From Rhodoferax sp. (GTDB lineage Bacteria > Pseudomonadota > Gammaproteobacteria > Burkholderiales > Burkholderiaceae): DNA of 6,017 bases. Position numbers and translations under genes: made by a program. Below are positions 1 to 6,017 of this stretch, one piece after another; within the stretch, counting starts at the first letter, position 1, and every line of letters begins with the position of its first letter. The notes under the pieces are model-generated. The model was given only the letters and a program-made list of their open reading frames with translations, ran no database searches and had not been told where the DNA came from. The stretch lies in assembly GCA_020048295.1 (NCBI GenBank), contig JAIFMT010000156.1:1-6017 (forward strand), given 5' to 3'.

Positions 1-197
1 CCAACCATGTGCTACCCACCAGCGGCACCGCGCGCTTCAGCTCGCCACTGGGGGTGTATGACTTTCAAAAACGCAGCAGCCTGATTGAAGTCAGCCAGGC
101 CGGGGCGCAAACCCTGGGCCAGATCGCCTCCGTGCTGGCGCACGGCGAGGGCCTGCAAGCCCACGCGCGCGCCGCAGAGATGCGACTCAATCGGTAA
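1..197 (+). CDS. hisD: Histidinol dehydrogenase, C-terminal end (partial)
   Basis: This is the last part of histidinol dehydrogenase, the zinc enzyme that oxidises L-histidinol through histidinal to L-histidine using two NAD+. The 5' part lies outside the window. The readable frame begins at base 3 with Asn-His-Val-Leu-Pro-Thr and gives about 64 residues before TAA at 195-197. The segment [21 protein letters not shown] is typical of the HisD C-terminal region. The His in [13 protein letters not shown] (codon 162-164) corresponds by family knowledge to the C-terminal zinc-ligand histidine (His419 in E. coli). The C-terminus looks complete, with no frameshift. In related bacteria hisC usually follows directly; here a reverse-strand gene comes next, so this transcript must either end in the hairpin-rich gap or run antisense through that gene. 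The identification is secure despite truncation by the window edge. Confidence 0.95.
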   Translation, partial: NHVLPTSGTARFSSPLGVYDFQKRSSLIEVSQAGAQTLGQIASVLAHGEGLQAHARAAEMRLNR

Positions 198-220
198 CGT
201 GAAAAACATCGGGCGCACTC

Positions 221-281
221 ATCCCAGGCTTGACCCGGGATTCATGAAGTGCGGGCATGGATTGCGGATCAAGTCCGCAAT
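221..281. repeat. Pair of related hairpins (REP-like intergenic repeat)
   Basis: Two 21-base hairpins lie 24 bases behind the hisD stop, with centres 40 bases apart. The first (221-241) has arms ATCCCAGG and CCCGGGAT around the loop CTTGA, with one mismatch. The second (261-281) has perfect 8-base arms ATTGCGGA and TCCGCAAT around TCAAG. TCAAG is the reverse complement of CTTGA, so the two units match in size and loop but point in opposite directions. Short hairpins with a CTTGA loop are common dispersed repeats between proteobacterial genes, and this pair looks like one such element. It could act as a transcript end or an RNA stabiliser for hisD, but neither hairpin is followed by a direct T-run, so it is not called a terminator. 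Confidence 0.7.
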
Positions 282-313
282 GACAGCCATTTTCATGCTT
301 CGGGGTGGCTGTC
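282..313. repeat. Inverted repeat just downstream of both convergent genes
   Basis: The arms GACAGCCA (282-289) and TGGCTGTC (306-313) are perfect 8-base inverted repeats around a 16-base loop, starting on the base after the preceding hairpin ends. On the reverse strand this is the first stem-loop met after the stop codon of the DUF3395-like gene (stop at 328-326), 12 bases away. It is therefore a reasonable position for a transcript-end structure of that gene. The only T-run (290-293) lies inside the loop, so classical intrinsic termination is not clearly supported on either strand. Confidence 0.45.
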
Positions 314-325
314 TATCCGTGGCAG

Positions 326-1291
326 TCAGGGCAGCGACAGCAAATCGCCCTCATTCCATACCCGGTGCCGCTCACGGCCATTCACGCTGTAGGTGATGCG
401 CAGCTGTTTCGGGCTGCCATCGGCGGGGTCTCCACCGGCCATGCTGTTGCTGACCTTGACGTTCAAGCGCCCGTTTTGAACTTGCTGGCGCAGTCGCTCG
501 GTGATGTCCATGCGCCGGTTGTCTGCGCCGTAGTCAGCAAACACAATGCGCAAGCCATCGTCGCCATAGCCGCTGGGTGGGCTGTCGTCCCAGCCACCCC
601 GCTCGCCGTCGTGGCCCCAGTTGCCCGCGCCCCAGCCGCTGAACGCGGAGCCGTCCACCCAACTGCTTTCGGCGTATTCAAACGTGCGCGTTTGCCCATC
701 GCGGTTGCGGGCATATATGCGCAGCACCTTGGGGCGACCCGGATGCGGGTCGGTGCCAAAGGTTTCGTTGCGCAGCAGAAAACGCACATCCTTGGCCGCC
801 AGTTCCCGCAGCCGCCGGGTGACATCAATATGGCGCTCGGCCGTGCCGTATTGGGCGCGAAGAATCCGGTATTCGTCACGGTTGCCCGGCTCCCAGTTGC
901 TGCTGTTCTGGTTCGAGGGACGGCTAGGTTGCGTCTCGCCATCGGCGCGTGGCTCCCAGCCGCTGAACTGTGCGCCGTCAACCCAGCTGCCCTCGGTGAA
1001 TTCAAAGACGCGGGTAAGACCCCTGGAGTCGGTGGCGATGATTCTCAGGGTTTTGACCCGCTTGTTGTCTGGGTCCACGCCAAAAACCTGGTTCTTGAGC
1101 ATGAAGCGTTCATCGCGGCGGGCCAGCTCAAGCATGCGCTGGGTAACATCCACGCTGCGCCGGTCGGTGCCATAGGTGGCACGCTGTATTTTGTAGCCAC
1201 GGTCGTCGCGGGCGGCCCACACGGTGGCCACCGGTGCCAGGGCCAGGCCCGCCCATGCCAAGCCTGTTTGCATCATGTCTCGTCTGCGCAT
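326..1291 (-). CDS. Exported protein with three DUF3395-like domains
   Basis: This encodes a 321-residue protein of unknown function. The N-terminus (MRRRDMMQ, then a hydrophobic stretch to about residue 22, then VWA-A near 24-27) looks like a twin-arginine or Sec export signal. The mature part has three related domains at about residues 33-112, 141-220 and 247-320. Domains 1 and 2 align without gaps at a constant offset of 108 residues and share roughly 45 of 80 positions, including YGT, DVT, RF, FG, DP, LRI and SWVDG..FSGW. Domain 3 keeps YGAD, DIT, GDP and KQLRI, but replaces the SWVDG cap with an ending in LP. That pattern, with a conserved YG, DVT, DP, K-LRI and a final LP, resembles DUF3395, the C-terminal domain of DNAJC11-type proteins. 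The linkers (113-140 and 221-246) are polar and rich in N, S, P, G and D. There is no cysteine. An AGGAG site nine bases upstream supports the start. The gene sits antisense between hisD and hisC. The family call is moderately sure; the function is not known. Confidence 0.85.
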   Translation of the reverse strand: MRRRDMMQTGLAWAGLALAPVATVWAARDDRGYKIQRATYGTDRRSVDVTQRMLELARRDERFMLKNQVFGVDPDNKRVKTLRIIATDSRGLTRVFEFTEGSWVDGAQFSGWEPRADGETQPSRPSNQNSSNWEPGNRDEYRILRAQYGTAERHIDVTRRLRELAAKDVRFLLRNETFGTDPHPGRPKVLRIYARNRDGQTRTFEYAESSWVDGSAFSGWGAGNWGHDGERGGWDDSPPSGYGDDGLRIVFADYGADNRRMDITERLRQQVQNGRLNVKVSNSMAGGDPADGSPKQLRITYSVNGRERHRVWNEGDLLSLP

Positions 1292-1300
1292 TTACGTGTT

Positions 1301-1305
1301 CTCCT
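1301..1305 (-). promoter_or_regulatory. Shine-Dalgarno site of the DUF3395-like gene
   Basis: Read on the reverse strand this is AGGAG, with nine bases to the ATG at 1291-1289. It is the strongest ribosome binding site in the window, and it fixes both the strand and the start of the gene. The long open frame on the opposite strand has nothing comparable. Confidence 0.8.
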
Positions 1306-1313
1306 GGTTGGTG

Positions 1314-1329
1314 ATGGGTGCGGACCCAT
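1314..1329. other. Short perfect hairpin in the hisC / DUF3395-like divergent region
   Basis: ATGGGT (1314-1319) and ACCCAT (1324-1329) form a perfect six-base stem around a four-base loop. On the reverse strand the hairpin would lie eight bases upstream of the AGGAG site, in the likely 5' leader of the DUF3395-like mRNA, where it could influence translation or mRNA stability. A second compact hairpin (GGCTG-CACG-CAGCC, 1362-1375) lies 32 bases further on, on the hisC side. These are seen as sequence structure only; no known riboswitch or operator is recognised. Confidence 0.3.
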
Positions 1330-1442
1330 TGTGCATTTAACGCATGGCCACCGCAATGCCGGGCTGCACGCAGCCGCCTGCATCAACGCTGGAGGCGGCC
1401 CAAGGCACGGTAAGATCAGTGCGCCACAGCGACACCTTTTTC

Positions 1443-2564
1443 ATGACCTCTTTGCCCGCCGCCATTACCCCCCGCATTCTCAACCGCATCCGCCCTGACG
1501 TGCAAGCCATGCACGCTTATGTTGTCCAAAACGCCAGTGGCATGGTCAAGCTTGATGCCATGGAAAACCCGCACCGGCTGTCGCCCGAGTTGCAGCAAGC
1601 CCTCGGTCAGCGGCTGGGCGCGCTGGCGCTCAACCGCTACCCGGCCGGTCGCATCAACGACTTGCGCCGCGCTTTGGCCAGCCATGCGCAGTTGCCCGAC
1701 GGCTTTGATCTGATGCTGGGCAATGGCTCCGACGAGCTGATCAGCCTGCTGGCGCTGGCCTGTGCGCTGCCGCCCGATGCCGCCCGCGGCAACCCAAAAG
1801 CCAGCGTGCTGGCGCCGCTGCCGGGTTTTGTGATGTACGCCATGAGCGCGCAGCTGCAGGGGCTGGATTTTGTTGGCGTGCCCTTGACGGCTGACTTTGA
1901 ACTCGACGTGCCCGCCATGCTGGCGGCCATCCGGCAGCACCAGCCGGCGCTGACCTACCTGGCCTACCCCAACAACCCAACTGCCAATTTGTGGCGTGAT
2001 GCCGCCATGCAAGCCGTGATTGAAGCCGCCGGCGAACACGGTGGCCTGGTGGTCATCGACGAGGCTTACCAGCCGTTTGCCGCCAAAAGCTACATCGACC
2101 GCCTGAGCCAGCACACCCATGTGCTGCTGCTGCGCACCCTGAGCAAGTTTGGCCTGGCCGGTGTTCGCCTGGGCTACCTGTGCGGCCCACAGCCGCTGAT
2201 TGCCCAGATTGACAAGGTACGCCCGCCTTACAACGTCAGCGTGCTGAACTGCGAAGCGGCGCTGTTTGCGCTGGAACATGAAGAGGCTTTCAAGGCGCAA
2301 GCGCTTGATGTGATTGCGCAGCGTGCTCTTGTTTTCGAGGCACTGAAGCCACTTGCCGGCGTGCAGGCTTTCCCCAGCGAAGCCAACATGATTTTGCTGC
2401 GCGTGCCCGACGCAGACAAGACCTTTGAAGGCATGAAAGCCCAGGGTGTGCTGATCAAGAACGTTTCTAAAATGCACCCTCTCCTTAACAATTGCCTGCG
2501 TCTGACGATTGGCACCGCTGCTGAAAACCGTCAGATGCTGGCCGCTCTGGAAGCCTCGCTATGA
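1443..2564 (+). CDS. hisC: Histidinol-phosphate aminotransferase
   Basis: HisC is a PLP-dependent class I/II aminotransferase that converts imidazole-acetol phosphate plus glutamate to L-histidinol phosphate plus 2-oxoglutarate. From the chosen start the protein has 373 residues, close to the usual 350-370. Family motifs appear in order: KLDAMENP near the N-terminus, GNGSDE (93-98), YPNNPT (175-180), DEAY (206-209) with the PLP-contacting Asp, and [14 protein letters not shown] with the Schiff-base lysine at K235 (codon 2145-2147). Near the C-terminus, CLRLTIG holds the substrate-binding Arg353. An upstream in-frame ATG at 1344 would add 33 residues with no family resemblance, so the ATG at 1443 ([20 protein letters not shown]) is preferred. 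No good Shine-Dalgarno precedes it. A TAAGAT hexamer at 1411-1416 could be a -10 element but lacks a convincing -35. Because the upstream neighbour is antisense, this gene probably opens its own transcript. Its TGA overlaps the hisB ATG by four bases. Confidence 0.96.
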   Translation: MTSLPAAITPRILNRIRPDVQAMHAYVVQNASGMVKLDAMENPHRLSPELQQALGQRLGALALNRYPAGRINDLRRALASHAQLPDGFDLMLGNGSDELISLLALACALPPDAARGNPKASVLAPLPGFVMYAMSAQLQGLDFVGVPLTADFELDVPAMLAAIRQHQPALTYLAYPNNPTANLWRDAAMQAVIEAAGEHGGLVVIDEAYQPFAAKSYIDRLSQHTHVLLLRTLSKFGLAGVRLGYLCGPQPLIAQIDKVRPPYNVSVLNCEAALFALEHEEAFKAQALDVIAQRALVFEALKPLAGVQAFPSEANMILLRVPDADKTFEGMKAQGVLIKNVSKMHPLLNNCLRLTIGTAAENRQMLAALEASL

Positions 2565-3199
2565 CCAACTACCCCTTGACCGAACTCCCCGAAGTGCCGG
2601 GCACCTGCGCCCCACGCATCGCTGAACTGGCCCGCAACACGGCTGAAACGCAAGTCACGGTGCGCCTCAACCTCGACGGCAGCGGCGAGTCGCGGCTGCA
2701 CACCGGCATTGGCTTTTTTGACCACATGCTCGACCAGATTGCCCGCCACGGCATGATCGACCTCGACATTGATGCCGAAGGCGACCTGCACATCGACGGC
2801 CACCACACCGTGGAAGACGTGGGCATCACGCTGGGGCAGGCGCTGCGCCAGGCCGTTGGCGACAAAAAAGGCATTCGCCGCTACGGCCATGCCTATGTGC
2901 CGCTGGATGAAGCGTTGAGCCGCGTGGTGATTGATTTTTCTGGCCGGCCCGGTTTGCTGATGGACGCACCGTTCAAGGCCGGCATGATTGGTAGCTTTGA
3001 CACCCAGCTGGTGCATGAATTTTTTCAGGGCTTTGTCAACCACGCGCAAGTCACGCTGCACATTGACAACCTCAAAGGCAACAACGCGCACCACCAGGTT
3101 GAATCCATCTTCAAGGCCTTTGCCCGCGCCCTGCGCAGTGCGGTTGAGTTTGACCCACGCGCCACCGGGCAAATTCCGTCCACCAAGGGAAGTCTGTAG
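2561..3199 (+). CDS. hisB: Imidazoleglycerol-phosphate dehydratase (monofunctional)
   Basis: HisB removes water from imidazole-glycerol phosphate to give imidazole-acetol phosphate, the HisC substrate. At 212 residues it is the stand-alone dehydratase, without the N-terminal histidinol-phosphatase domain of enteric HisB. The manganese-binding, duplicated His-rich motifs are intact: [18 protein letters not shown] (47-64), [11 protein letters not shown] (79-89), HEFFQGF (152-158) and [18 protein letters not shown] (175-192). Residues 1-20 are a loose leader of the kind common in this group. The ATG overlaps the hisC TGA (ATGA), and GGAAG at 2549-2553 gives a seven-base spacing, so translational coupling to hisC is likely. 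In the pathway HisB acts just before HisC, so the pair makes consecutive enzymes. The phosphatase step must be supplied by another gene not seen here. Confidence 0.97.
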   Translation: MTNYPLTELPEVPGTCAPRIAELARNTAETQVTVRLNLDGSGESRLHTGIGFFDHMLDQIARHGMIDLDIDAEGDLHIDGHHTVEDVGITLGQALRQAVGDKKGIRRYGHAYVPLDEALSRVVIDFSGRPGLLMDAPFKAGMIGSFDTQLVHEFFQGFVNHAQVTLHIDNLKGNNAHHQVESIFKAFARALRSAVEFDPRATGQIPSTKGSL

Positions 3200-3215
3200 G
3201 TTTATATGAAAAATA

Positions 3216-3275
3216 AGCCGCTAGCCCATACTGGTATTGCGTAGATAGCTATGACAAATGTAGTAAATAGCGGCT
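3216..3275. repeat. Inverted repeat element at the hisB-hisH junction, enclosing the hisH start
   Basis: AGCCGCTA (3216-3223) and TAGCGGCT (3268-3275) are perfect eight-base inverted repeats about 44 bases apart. The palindrome ATAGCTAT (3245-3252) lies between them and contains the first two bases of the hisH ATG. The stretch is A/T-rich and clearly unlike the flanking coding DNA. Its wording (AAAATAAGCCGCTAGC ... TAGATAGCTATGA) recalls, from memory, a dispersed intergenic repeat seen in Comamonadaceae genomes; the copy appears degenerate and its family membership was not checked. The element fills the hisB-hisH gap and extends about 25 bases into hisH. Confidence 0.55.
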
Positions 3276-3919
3276 CGGGAAAAACCGTTGCCGTGGTCGA
3301 TTACGGCATGGGCAACCTGCGTTCGGTGTCGCAAGCGGTACAGGCCGCCGCCGCAGGCAGCGGTTATCAGGTGCTGATCACCGCCAACCCCGAGGTGGTG
3401 CGCGCGGCCGAGCGCATCGTGCTGCCCGGCCAGGGGGCCATGCCCGACTGCATGCGCGAACTGCGCGAATCGGGCTTGCAACAATCAGTGCTGGAAGCTG
3501 CGGCCAGCAAACCACTGTTTGGGGTTTGCGTGGGCATGCAGATGCTGCTGGACCACAGCGCCGAGGGTGACACGCCGGGCCTGGGCCTGATTCACGGTGA
3601 GGTCATCAAATTCGAGCTGGCAGGCCAGTTGCAGCCCGACGGCAGCCGCTACAAGGTGCCGCAAATGGGCTGGAACCAGGTTTGGCAAAACGCGCATCCG
3701 ATCTGGGGCGACGTGCCTGACGGCAGTTATTTCTATTTTGTGCACAGTTTTTACGCCAAACCGTCAGATGCGCGCCACAGTGCAGGCCAGACTGACTATG
3801 GACAGCGTTTCAGTTCTGCCATTGCGCGTGATAATATTTTTGCTACCCAATTCCACCCCGAGAAGAGTGCCGGGCACGGTTTGGCCCTCTACCGCAACTT
3901 TCTCCACTGGAACCCCTGA
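3251..3919 (+). CDS. hisH: Imidazole glycerol phosphate synthase, glutaminase subunit HisH
   Basis: HisH is the class I glutamine amidotransferase that releases ammonia from glutamine and channels it to HisF, which makes imidazole-glycerol phosphate and AICAR from PRFAR. The 222 residues include [11 protein letters not shown] (16-26), LPGQGAMPD (58-66, oxyanion region), [10 protein letters not shown] with nucleophile Cys93 (codon 3527-3529), HSFYA (165-169) and ATQFHPEKS with His202 and Glu204 completing the triad. All catalytic residues are present. HisH normally begins a few residues before the VAVVDYG strand; here about ten extra residues ([10 protein letters not shown]) precede it, encoded by the junction repeat. 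No alternative in-frame start is available without damaging the first strand. No Shine-Dalgarno is visible, and the start lies 51 bases after the hisB stop. The partner gene hisF is not within the window. Confidence 0.95.
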   Translation: MTNVVNSGSGKTVAVVDYGMGNLRSVSQAVQAAAAGSGYQVLITANPEVVRAAERIVLPGQGAMPDCMRELRESGLQQSVLEAAASKPLFGVCVGMQMLLDHSAEGDTPGLGLIHGEVIKFELAGQLQPDGSRYKVPQMGWNQVWQNAHPIWGDVPDGSYFYFVHSFYAKPSDARHSAGQTDYGQRFSSAIARDNIFATQFHPEKSAGHGLALYRNFLHWNP

Positions 3920-4088
3920 CTTCCATCGGCCTTGCATGGTTATCAAGCGTCTCTATCGATGAATACGCATCGCTCTTCCCGCCCCGGCAACACCTGCTGC
4001 CTGTGCATCGCCTTGTCCTGCATCCCTGTTCGCCCTGCCCTCGCGGCCTGATCCTGCCTAATCCTTTTCATCTCCAGCCTCAAGCATC

Positions 4089-4829
4089 ATGCTGTTAATT
4101 CCTGCGATTGATCTCAAAGACGGTCATTGTGTGCGCCTGCAACAAGGCGACATGGCACTTGCCACCATCTTCAGCGAAGAGCCCGCGCTGATGGCGCGCA
4201 ACTGGGTGGACAAGGGCGCGCGGCGGCTGCATCTGGTCGATCTGAATGGCGCGTTTGCCGGGCATCCAAAAAACGAGGCCGCCATCCGCAAGATTCTCAA
4301 GGACGTGGGCAGCGAGGTCGATGTGCAGCTCGGTGGCGGCATTCGCGACCTTGACACCATCGAGCGCTATCTCGATGCCGGCCTGCGCTACGTCATCATC
4401 GGCACCGCCGCAGTGCGCAACCCCGGCTTTTTGCAAGATGCCTGCACCGCATTTGGCGGCCACATCATCGTCGGCCTCGATGCCAAGGACGGCAAGGTGG
4501 CTACTGATGGCTGGAGCAAGCTGACGCGCCATGATGTGGTTGATCTGGGCAAAAAGTTTGAAGACTTCGGCGTCGAGTCGATCATCTACACCGACATCGG
4601 CCGCGATGGCATGCTCAGCGGCATCAACATCGAAGCCACCGTGCGTCTGGCCCAGGCCCTCACCATCCCGGTGATCGCCTCCGGTGGCCTGTCCAACATG
4701 GCCGACATCGAAGCCCTGTGCGAGGTGGAAGGCGAGGGCGTTGAAGGCGTGATTTGCGGCCGCGCCATCTACAGCGGCGACCTCGACTTTGAAGCCGCGC
4801 AAGAGCGGGCGGATGAGCTCAACGGCTAA
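4089..4829 (+). CDS. hisA: ProFAR isomerase HisA
   Basis: HisA is the (beta/alpha)8-barrel enzyme that opens the ribose ring of ProFAR by an Amadori rearrangement, giving PRFAR, the substrate of HisF-HisH. The protein has 246 residues, a normal length. The general acid/base pair is intact: Asp8 in [10 protein letters not shown] and Asp131 in [15 protein letters not shown] (codon 4479-4481). The two phosphate-binding halves are visible as GGGIR (82-86) with IGTAAV (104-109), and TDIGRDGM (168-175) with ASGG (197-200) and GRAIYSG (224-230). The acidic stretch [10 protein letters not shown] (211-220) is a mild insertion before the last strand. A 169-base gap separates it from hisH, unusually long for this operon, and no clear ribosome binding site precedes the ATG. 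hisF usually follows directly, but here a convergent reverse-strand gene ends 15 bases away. Confidence 0.97.
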   Translation: MLLIPAIDLKDGHCVRLQQGDMALATIFSEEPALMARNWVDKGARRLHLVDLNGAFAGHPKNEAAIRKILKDVGSEVDVQLGGGIRDLDTIERYLDAGLRYVIIGTAAVRNPGFLQDACTAFGGHIIVGLDAKDGKVATDGWSKLTRHDVVDLGKKFEDFGVESIIYTDIGRDGMLSGINIEATVRLAQALTIPVIASGGLSNMADIEALCEVEGEGVEGVICGRAIYSGDLDFEAAQERADELNG

Positions 4830-4844
4830 GGGCTGGTTCGCCTG

Positions 4845-5777
4845 TCAGGCATTTTCCAGCAAGCCGCTGTTCCAGTTGGCAACGCCAGCCTTGACCAAAT
4901 CCTGCACCAGTTTGTCCAGGCTTTGCTCAAACGGCAGGTCGGCAAACAACTGTTCCACCATACGCTGCAGATAAGGTGTGCTTTTTGCCCATAGCGTCAA
5001 CTCGGCTTGCGTCAGGCGCTGGGCATCCAGCAGTTTGAATTTGAGCAGCACTTTTGCCGCATGCTGCAGGTGGCGTTGCGGGCTTGCTACAAAACCATTC
5101 AGTCGTTGGCGAGCAATGGCCAACGCGGGTGCGATGTCGATAAACGGCTGGCCGTGCCCGGGAATGACCATGGCCGGGTTGAGTGACTCAATCAAATCCA
5201 GTGTGTCGGCCACTTCGTCAAATGCGTCCTTGCCGTCGAGCTCAGGAAACACCACGCCAAAACCGCGCTGCCACAACGCATCGGCCGACACCAGCAGGCG
5301 GCTGGCTGGTTCAAACAAAATGATCGAATGCGGGTCATGCCCTGGCGCGGCATGCCCCTGCCACATCGAGTCGCCCAACAACAGCTCGGTACCCGGTTGC
5401 AGCAAGCCGTCAAAGGCAAAGCGCGGGCAGATTTGCCCGGTCGGCACGAAGCCCAACACATCCACGTTCCACTCACGCACCCAGTGGGCTTGGCCGCCAG
5501 GAATCAGCGTTTGCGCTTGAGGGTAGGCCGCCTGCAGTGCGGCATTGCCGCCGCAGTGGTCGCTGTGCAGGTGGGTGTTGAGCAACGTATCCAGCGGGCG
5601 GTTCTGCAATCGAGCCTTGACCAGCGCCAGCGTTTGCGCTGCATGGGTGCCATAGCCGCTGTCGATGAGGGTGGTGTTGTCCGCGCCTTGAATCAGGATG
5701 TTGTTGGAAGACAGCCAGCCACGCTCCAGCACGCTGATGCTTGCCGGCAAGCCAAGCTGTAGTGCCCCGTCACTCAC
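4845..5777 (-). CDS. Metallo-beta-lactamase-fold hydrolase
   Basis: This is a metallo-beta-lactamase superfamily hydrolase of 310 residues, read from a GTG start. Numbered from that GTG, the metal-binding motifs are [10 protein letters not shown] (His69, His71, Asp73, His74), GHDPHS (about 146-151, His147), SADALW (Asp166) and IPGHGQP (His208), the complete two-metal set. The C-terminal 90 residues are helical in character and may be the accessory domain found in LACTB2- or glyoxalase-II-like members. No signal peptide is seen, so it is probably cytoplasmic. The frame stays open upstream to 5921, but those 48 codons overlap well-conserved acyl-CoA dehydrogenase sequence. The GTG at 5777, overlapping the dehydrogenase stop as GTGA, is therefore the likely start, with translation coupled. 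A thioester or related hydrolase acting with the dehydrogenase is plausible from context only. The substrate is unknown. Confidence 0.9.
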   Translation of the reverse strand: MSDGALQLGLPASISVLERGWLSSNNILIQGADNTTLIDSGYGTHAAQTLALVKARLQNRPLDTLLNTHLHSDHCGGNAALQAAYPQAQTLIPGGQAHWVREWNVDVLGFVPTGQICPRFAFDGLLQPGTELLLGDSMWQGHAAPGHDPHSIILFEPASRLLVSADALWQRGFGVVFPELDGKDAFDEVADTLDLIESLNPAMVIPGHGQPFIDIAPALAIARQRLNGFVASPQRHLQHAAKVLLKFKLLDAQRLTQAELTLWAKSTPYLQRMVEQLFADLPFEQSLDKLVQDLVKAGVANWNSGLLENA

Positions 5778-6017
5778 CCGAGCGCTCGCTGGATGATGAT
5801 TTTCTGCACGTCGGAGGTGCCTTCGTAAATTTGGCACACGCGCACGTCTCGGTAAATCCGCTCCAGCGGAAAGTCGCTCACATAACCATAGCCGCCCAGC
5901 GTCTGGATAGCGGCACTGCAAACCTTTTCAGCCATTTCGCTGGCAAACAGCTTGGCCATGGCAGCTTCCTTCAGACAGGGGCGGCCGGCATCGCGCAGGC
6001 TGGCGGCGTGCCAGATC
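5774..6017 (-). CDS. Acyl-CoA dehydrogenase, C-terminal end (partial)
   Basis: This is the C-terminal 80 residues of an FAD-dependent acyl-CoA dehydrogenase, which introduces the alpha-beta double bond in acyl-CoA during fatty or branched-chain acid breakdown. The N-terminal part lies beyond the window edge. Reading starts at base 6016 and stops with TGA at 5776-5774. Family features are [23 protein letters not shown], the GGYGY turn, [20 protein letters not shown] and a short tail. The Glu in IYEGTSD (codon 5824-5822) matches the catalytic base position of MCAD/SCAD-type enzymes, so the enzyme is probably active. Exact substrate class cannot be judged from this piece. It overlaps the downstream hydrolase start by four bases, which suggests a shared transcript. 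Confidence 0.95.
   Translation of the reverse strand, partial: IWHAASLRDAGRPCLKEAAMAKLFASEMAEKVCSAAIQTLGGYGYVSDFPLERIYRDVRVCQIYEGTSDVQKIIIQRALG

Noticed and set aside
1411..1416. TAAGAT as the -10 element of a hisC promoter
   Set aside because: The position is sensible, about 27 bases before the ATG, but no TTGACA-like -35 is found at 16-18 bases upstream and there is no extended -10. It is too weak to list as a feature.
1344..1442. Extended hisC start at the ATG at 1344
   Set aside because: The extra 33 residues have no counterpart in HisC, and the stretch contains a hairpin and a possible -10 element, so it is more likely non-coding.
305..1498. A 397-codon open frame on the + strand across the DUF3395-like gene and into hisC
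   Set aside because: It is longer than the reverse-strand gene but has no ribosome site, no recognisable domain and an A/G/V/H-rich low-information translation. It also runs over the hisC start. The reverse frame has a signal peptide, three repeats and AGGAG, so the + frame is a shadow caused by GC-rich codon use.
1416..2477. A 353-codon reverse-strand open frame opposite hisC
   Set aside because: The translation has no family resemblance, is H/Q/G-rich and mirrors hisC codon bias. Similar shadows lie opposite hisB (2531-3172) and hisA (4095-4802).
3959..4051. A 30-codon frame between hisH and hisA, cysteine-rich and ending in PALAA
   Set aside because: There is no ribosome binding site and no recognisable similarity, and the length is easily reached by chance in GC-rich DNA.
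4840..4855. GCCT-GTC-AGGC followed by ATTTT as a terminator for hisA
   Set aside because: The stem is only four base pairs with a three-base loop and lies in the hydrolase stop region; it is too weak to call.
5778..5921. Hydrolase start extended upstream to the ATG at 5921
   Set aside because: These 48 codons overlap conserved acyl-CoA dehydrogenase sequence in another frame and give an Arg-rich translation without metallo-beta-lactamase character. The GTG at 5777 fits the family N-terminus.

Overview
The window comes from a GC-rich betaproteobacterium, most likely in the Comamonadaceae (Rhodoferax/Polaromonas/Acidovorax type). This is inferred from the wording of the His proteins, from a monofunctional HisB rather than the enteric HisN-HisB fusion, and from the style of the intergenic hairpin repeats. 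No database search was possible.

Layout. The window opens with the 3' end of hisD (1-197, +). A short intergenic region follows, carrying three hairpin-forming sequences, two of them related (221-313). Next comes a reverse-strand gene (326-1291) for an exported, cysteine-free protein with a Tat-like signal and three tandem domains resembling DUF3395 (the DNAJC11 C-terminal domain). After a 151-base divergent region, hisC (1443-2564), hisB (2561-3199), hisH (3251-3919) and hisA (4089-4829) run on the + strand. The last 1.2 kb is a convergent reverse-strand pair: the 3' end of an acyl-CoA dehydrogenase gene, overlapping by four bases a metallo-beta-lactamase-fold hydrolase gene that ends 15 bases from hisA.

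How the genes work together. HisA, HisH, HisB, HisC and HisD cover most of the middle and late steps of histidine synthesis. HisA isomerises ProFAR to PRFAR. HisH supplies ammonia to HisF, which makes imidazole-glycerol phosphate. HisB dehydrates that product, HisC transaminates it, and after phosphate removal HisD oxidises histidinol to histidine. HisF, the obligate partner of HisH, is not in the window. In many related betaproteobacteria the genes form one unbroken hisGDCBHAFIE-like run. Here the run is broken by an inverted gene between hisD and hisC, and it stops after hisA. The dehydrogenase/hydrolase pair looks like an unrelated acyl-CoA catabolic unit that now abuts the his genes.

Points of most interest are the triple-domain exported protein inserted antisense in the his cluster, the missing hisF after hisA, the paired hairpins behind hisD, and an inverted repeat that encloses the start codon of hisH and seems to supply its first ten codons. 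Apart from the triplicated exported protein, no clearly new system is visible.
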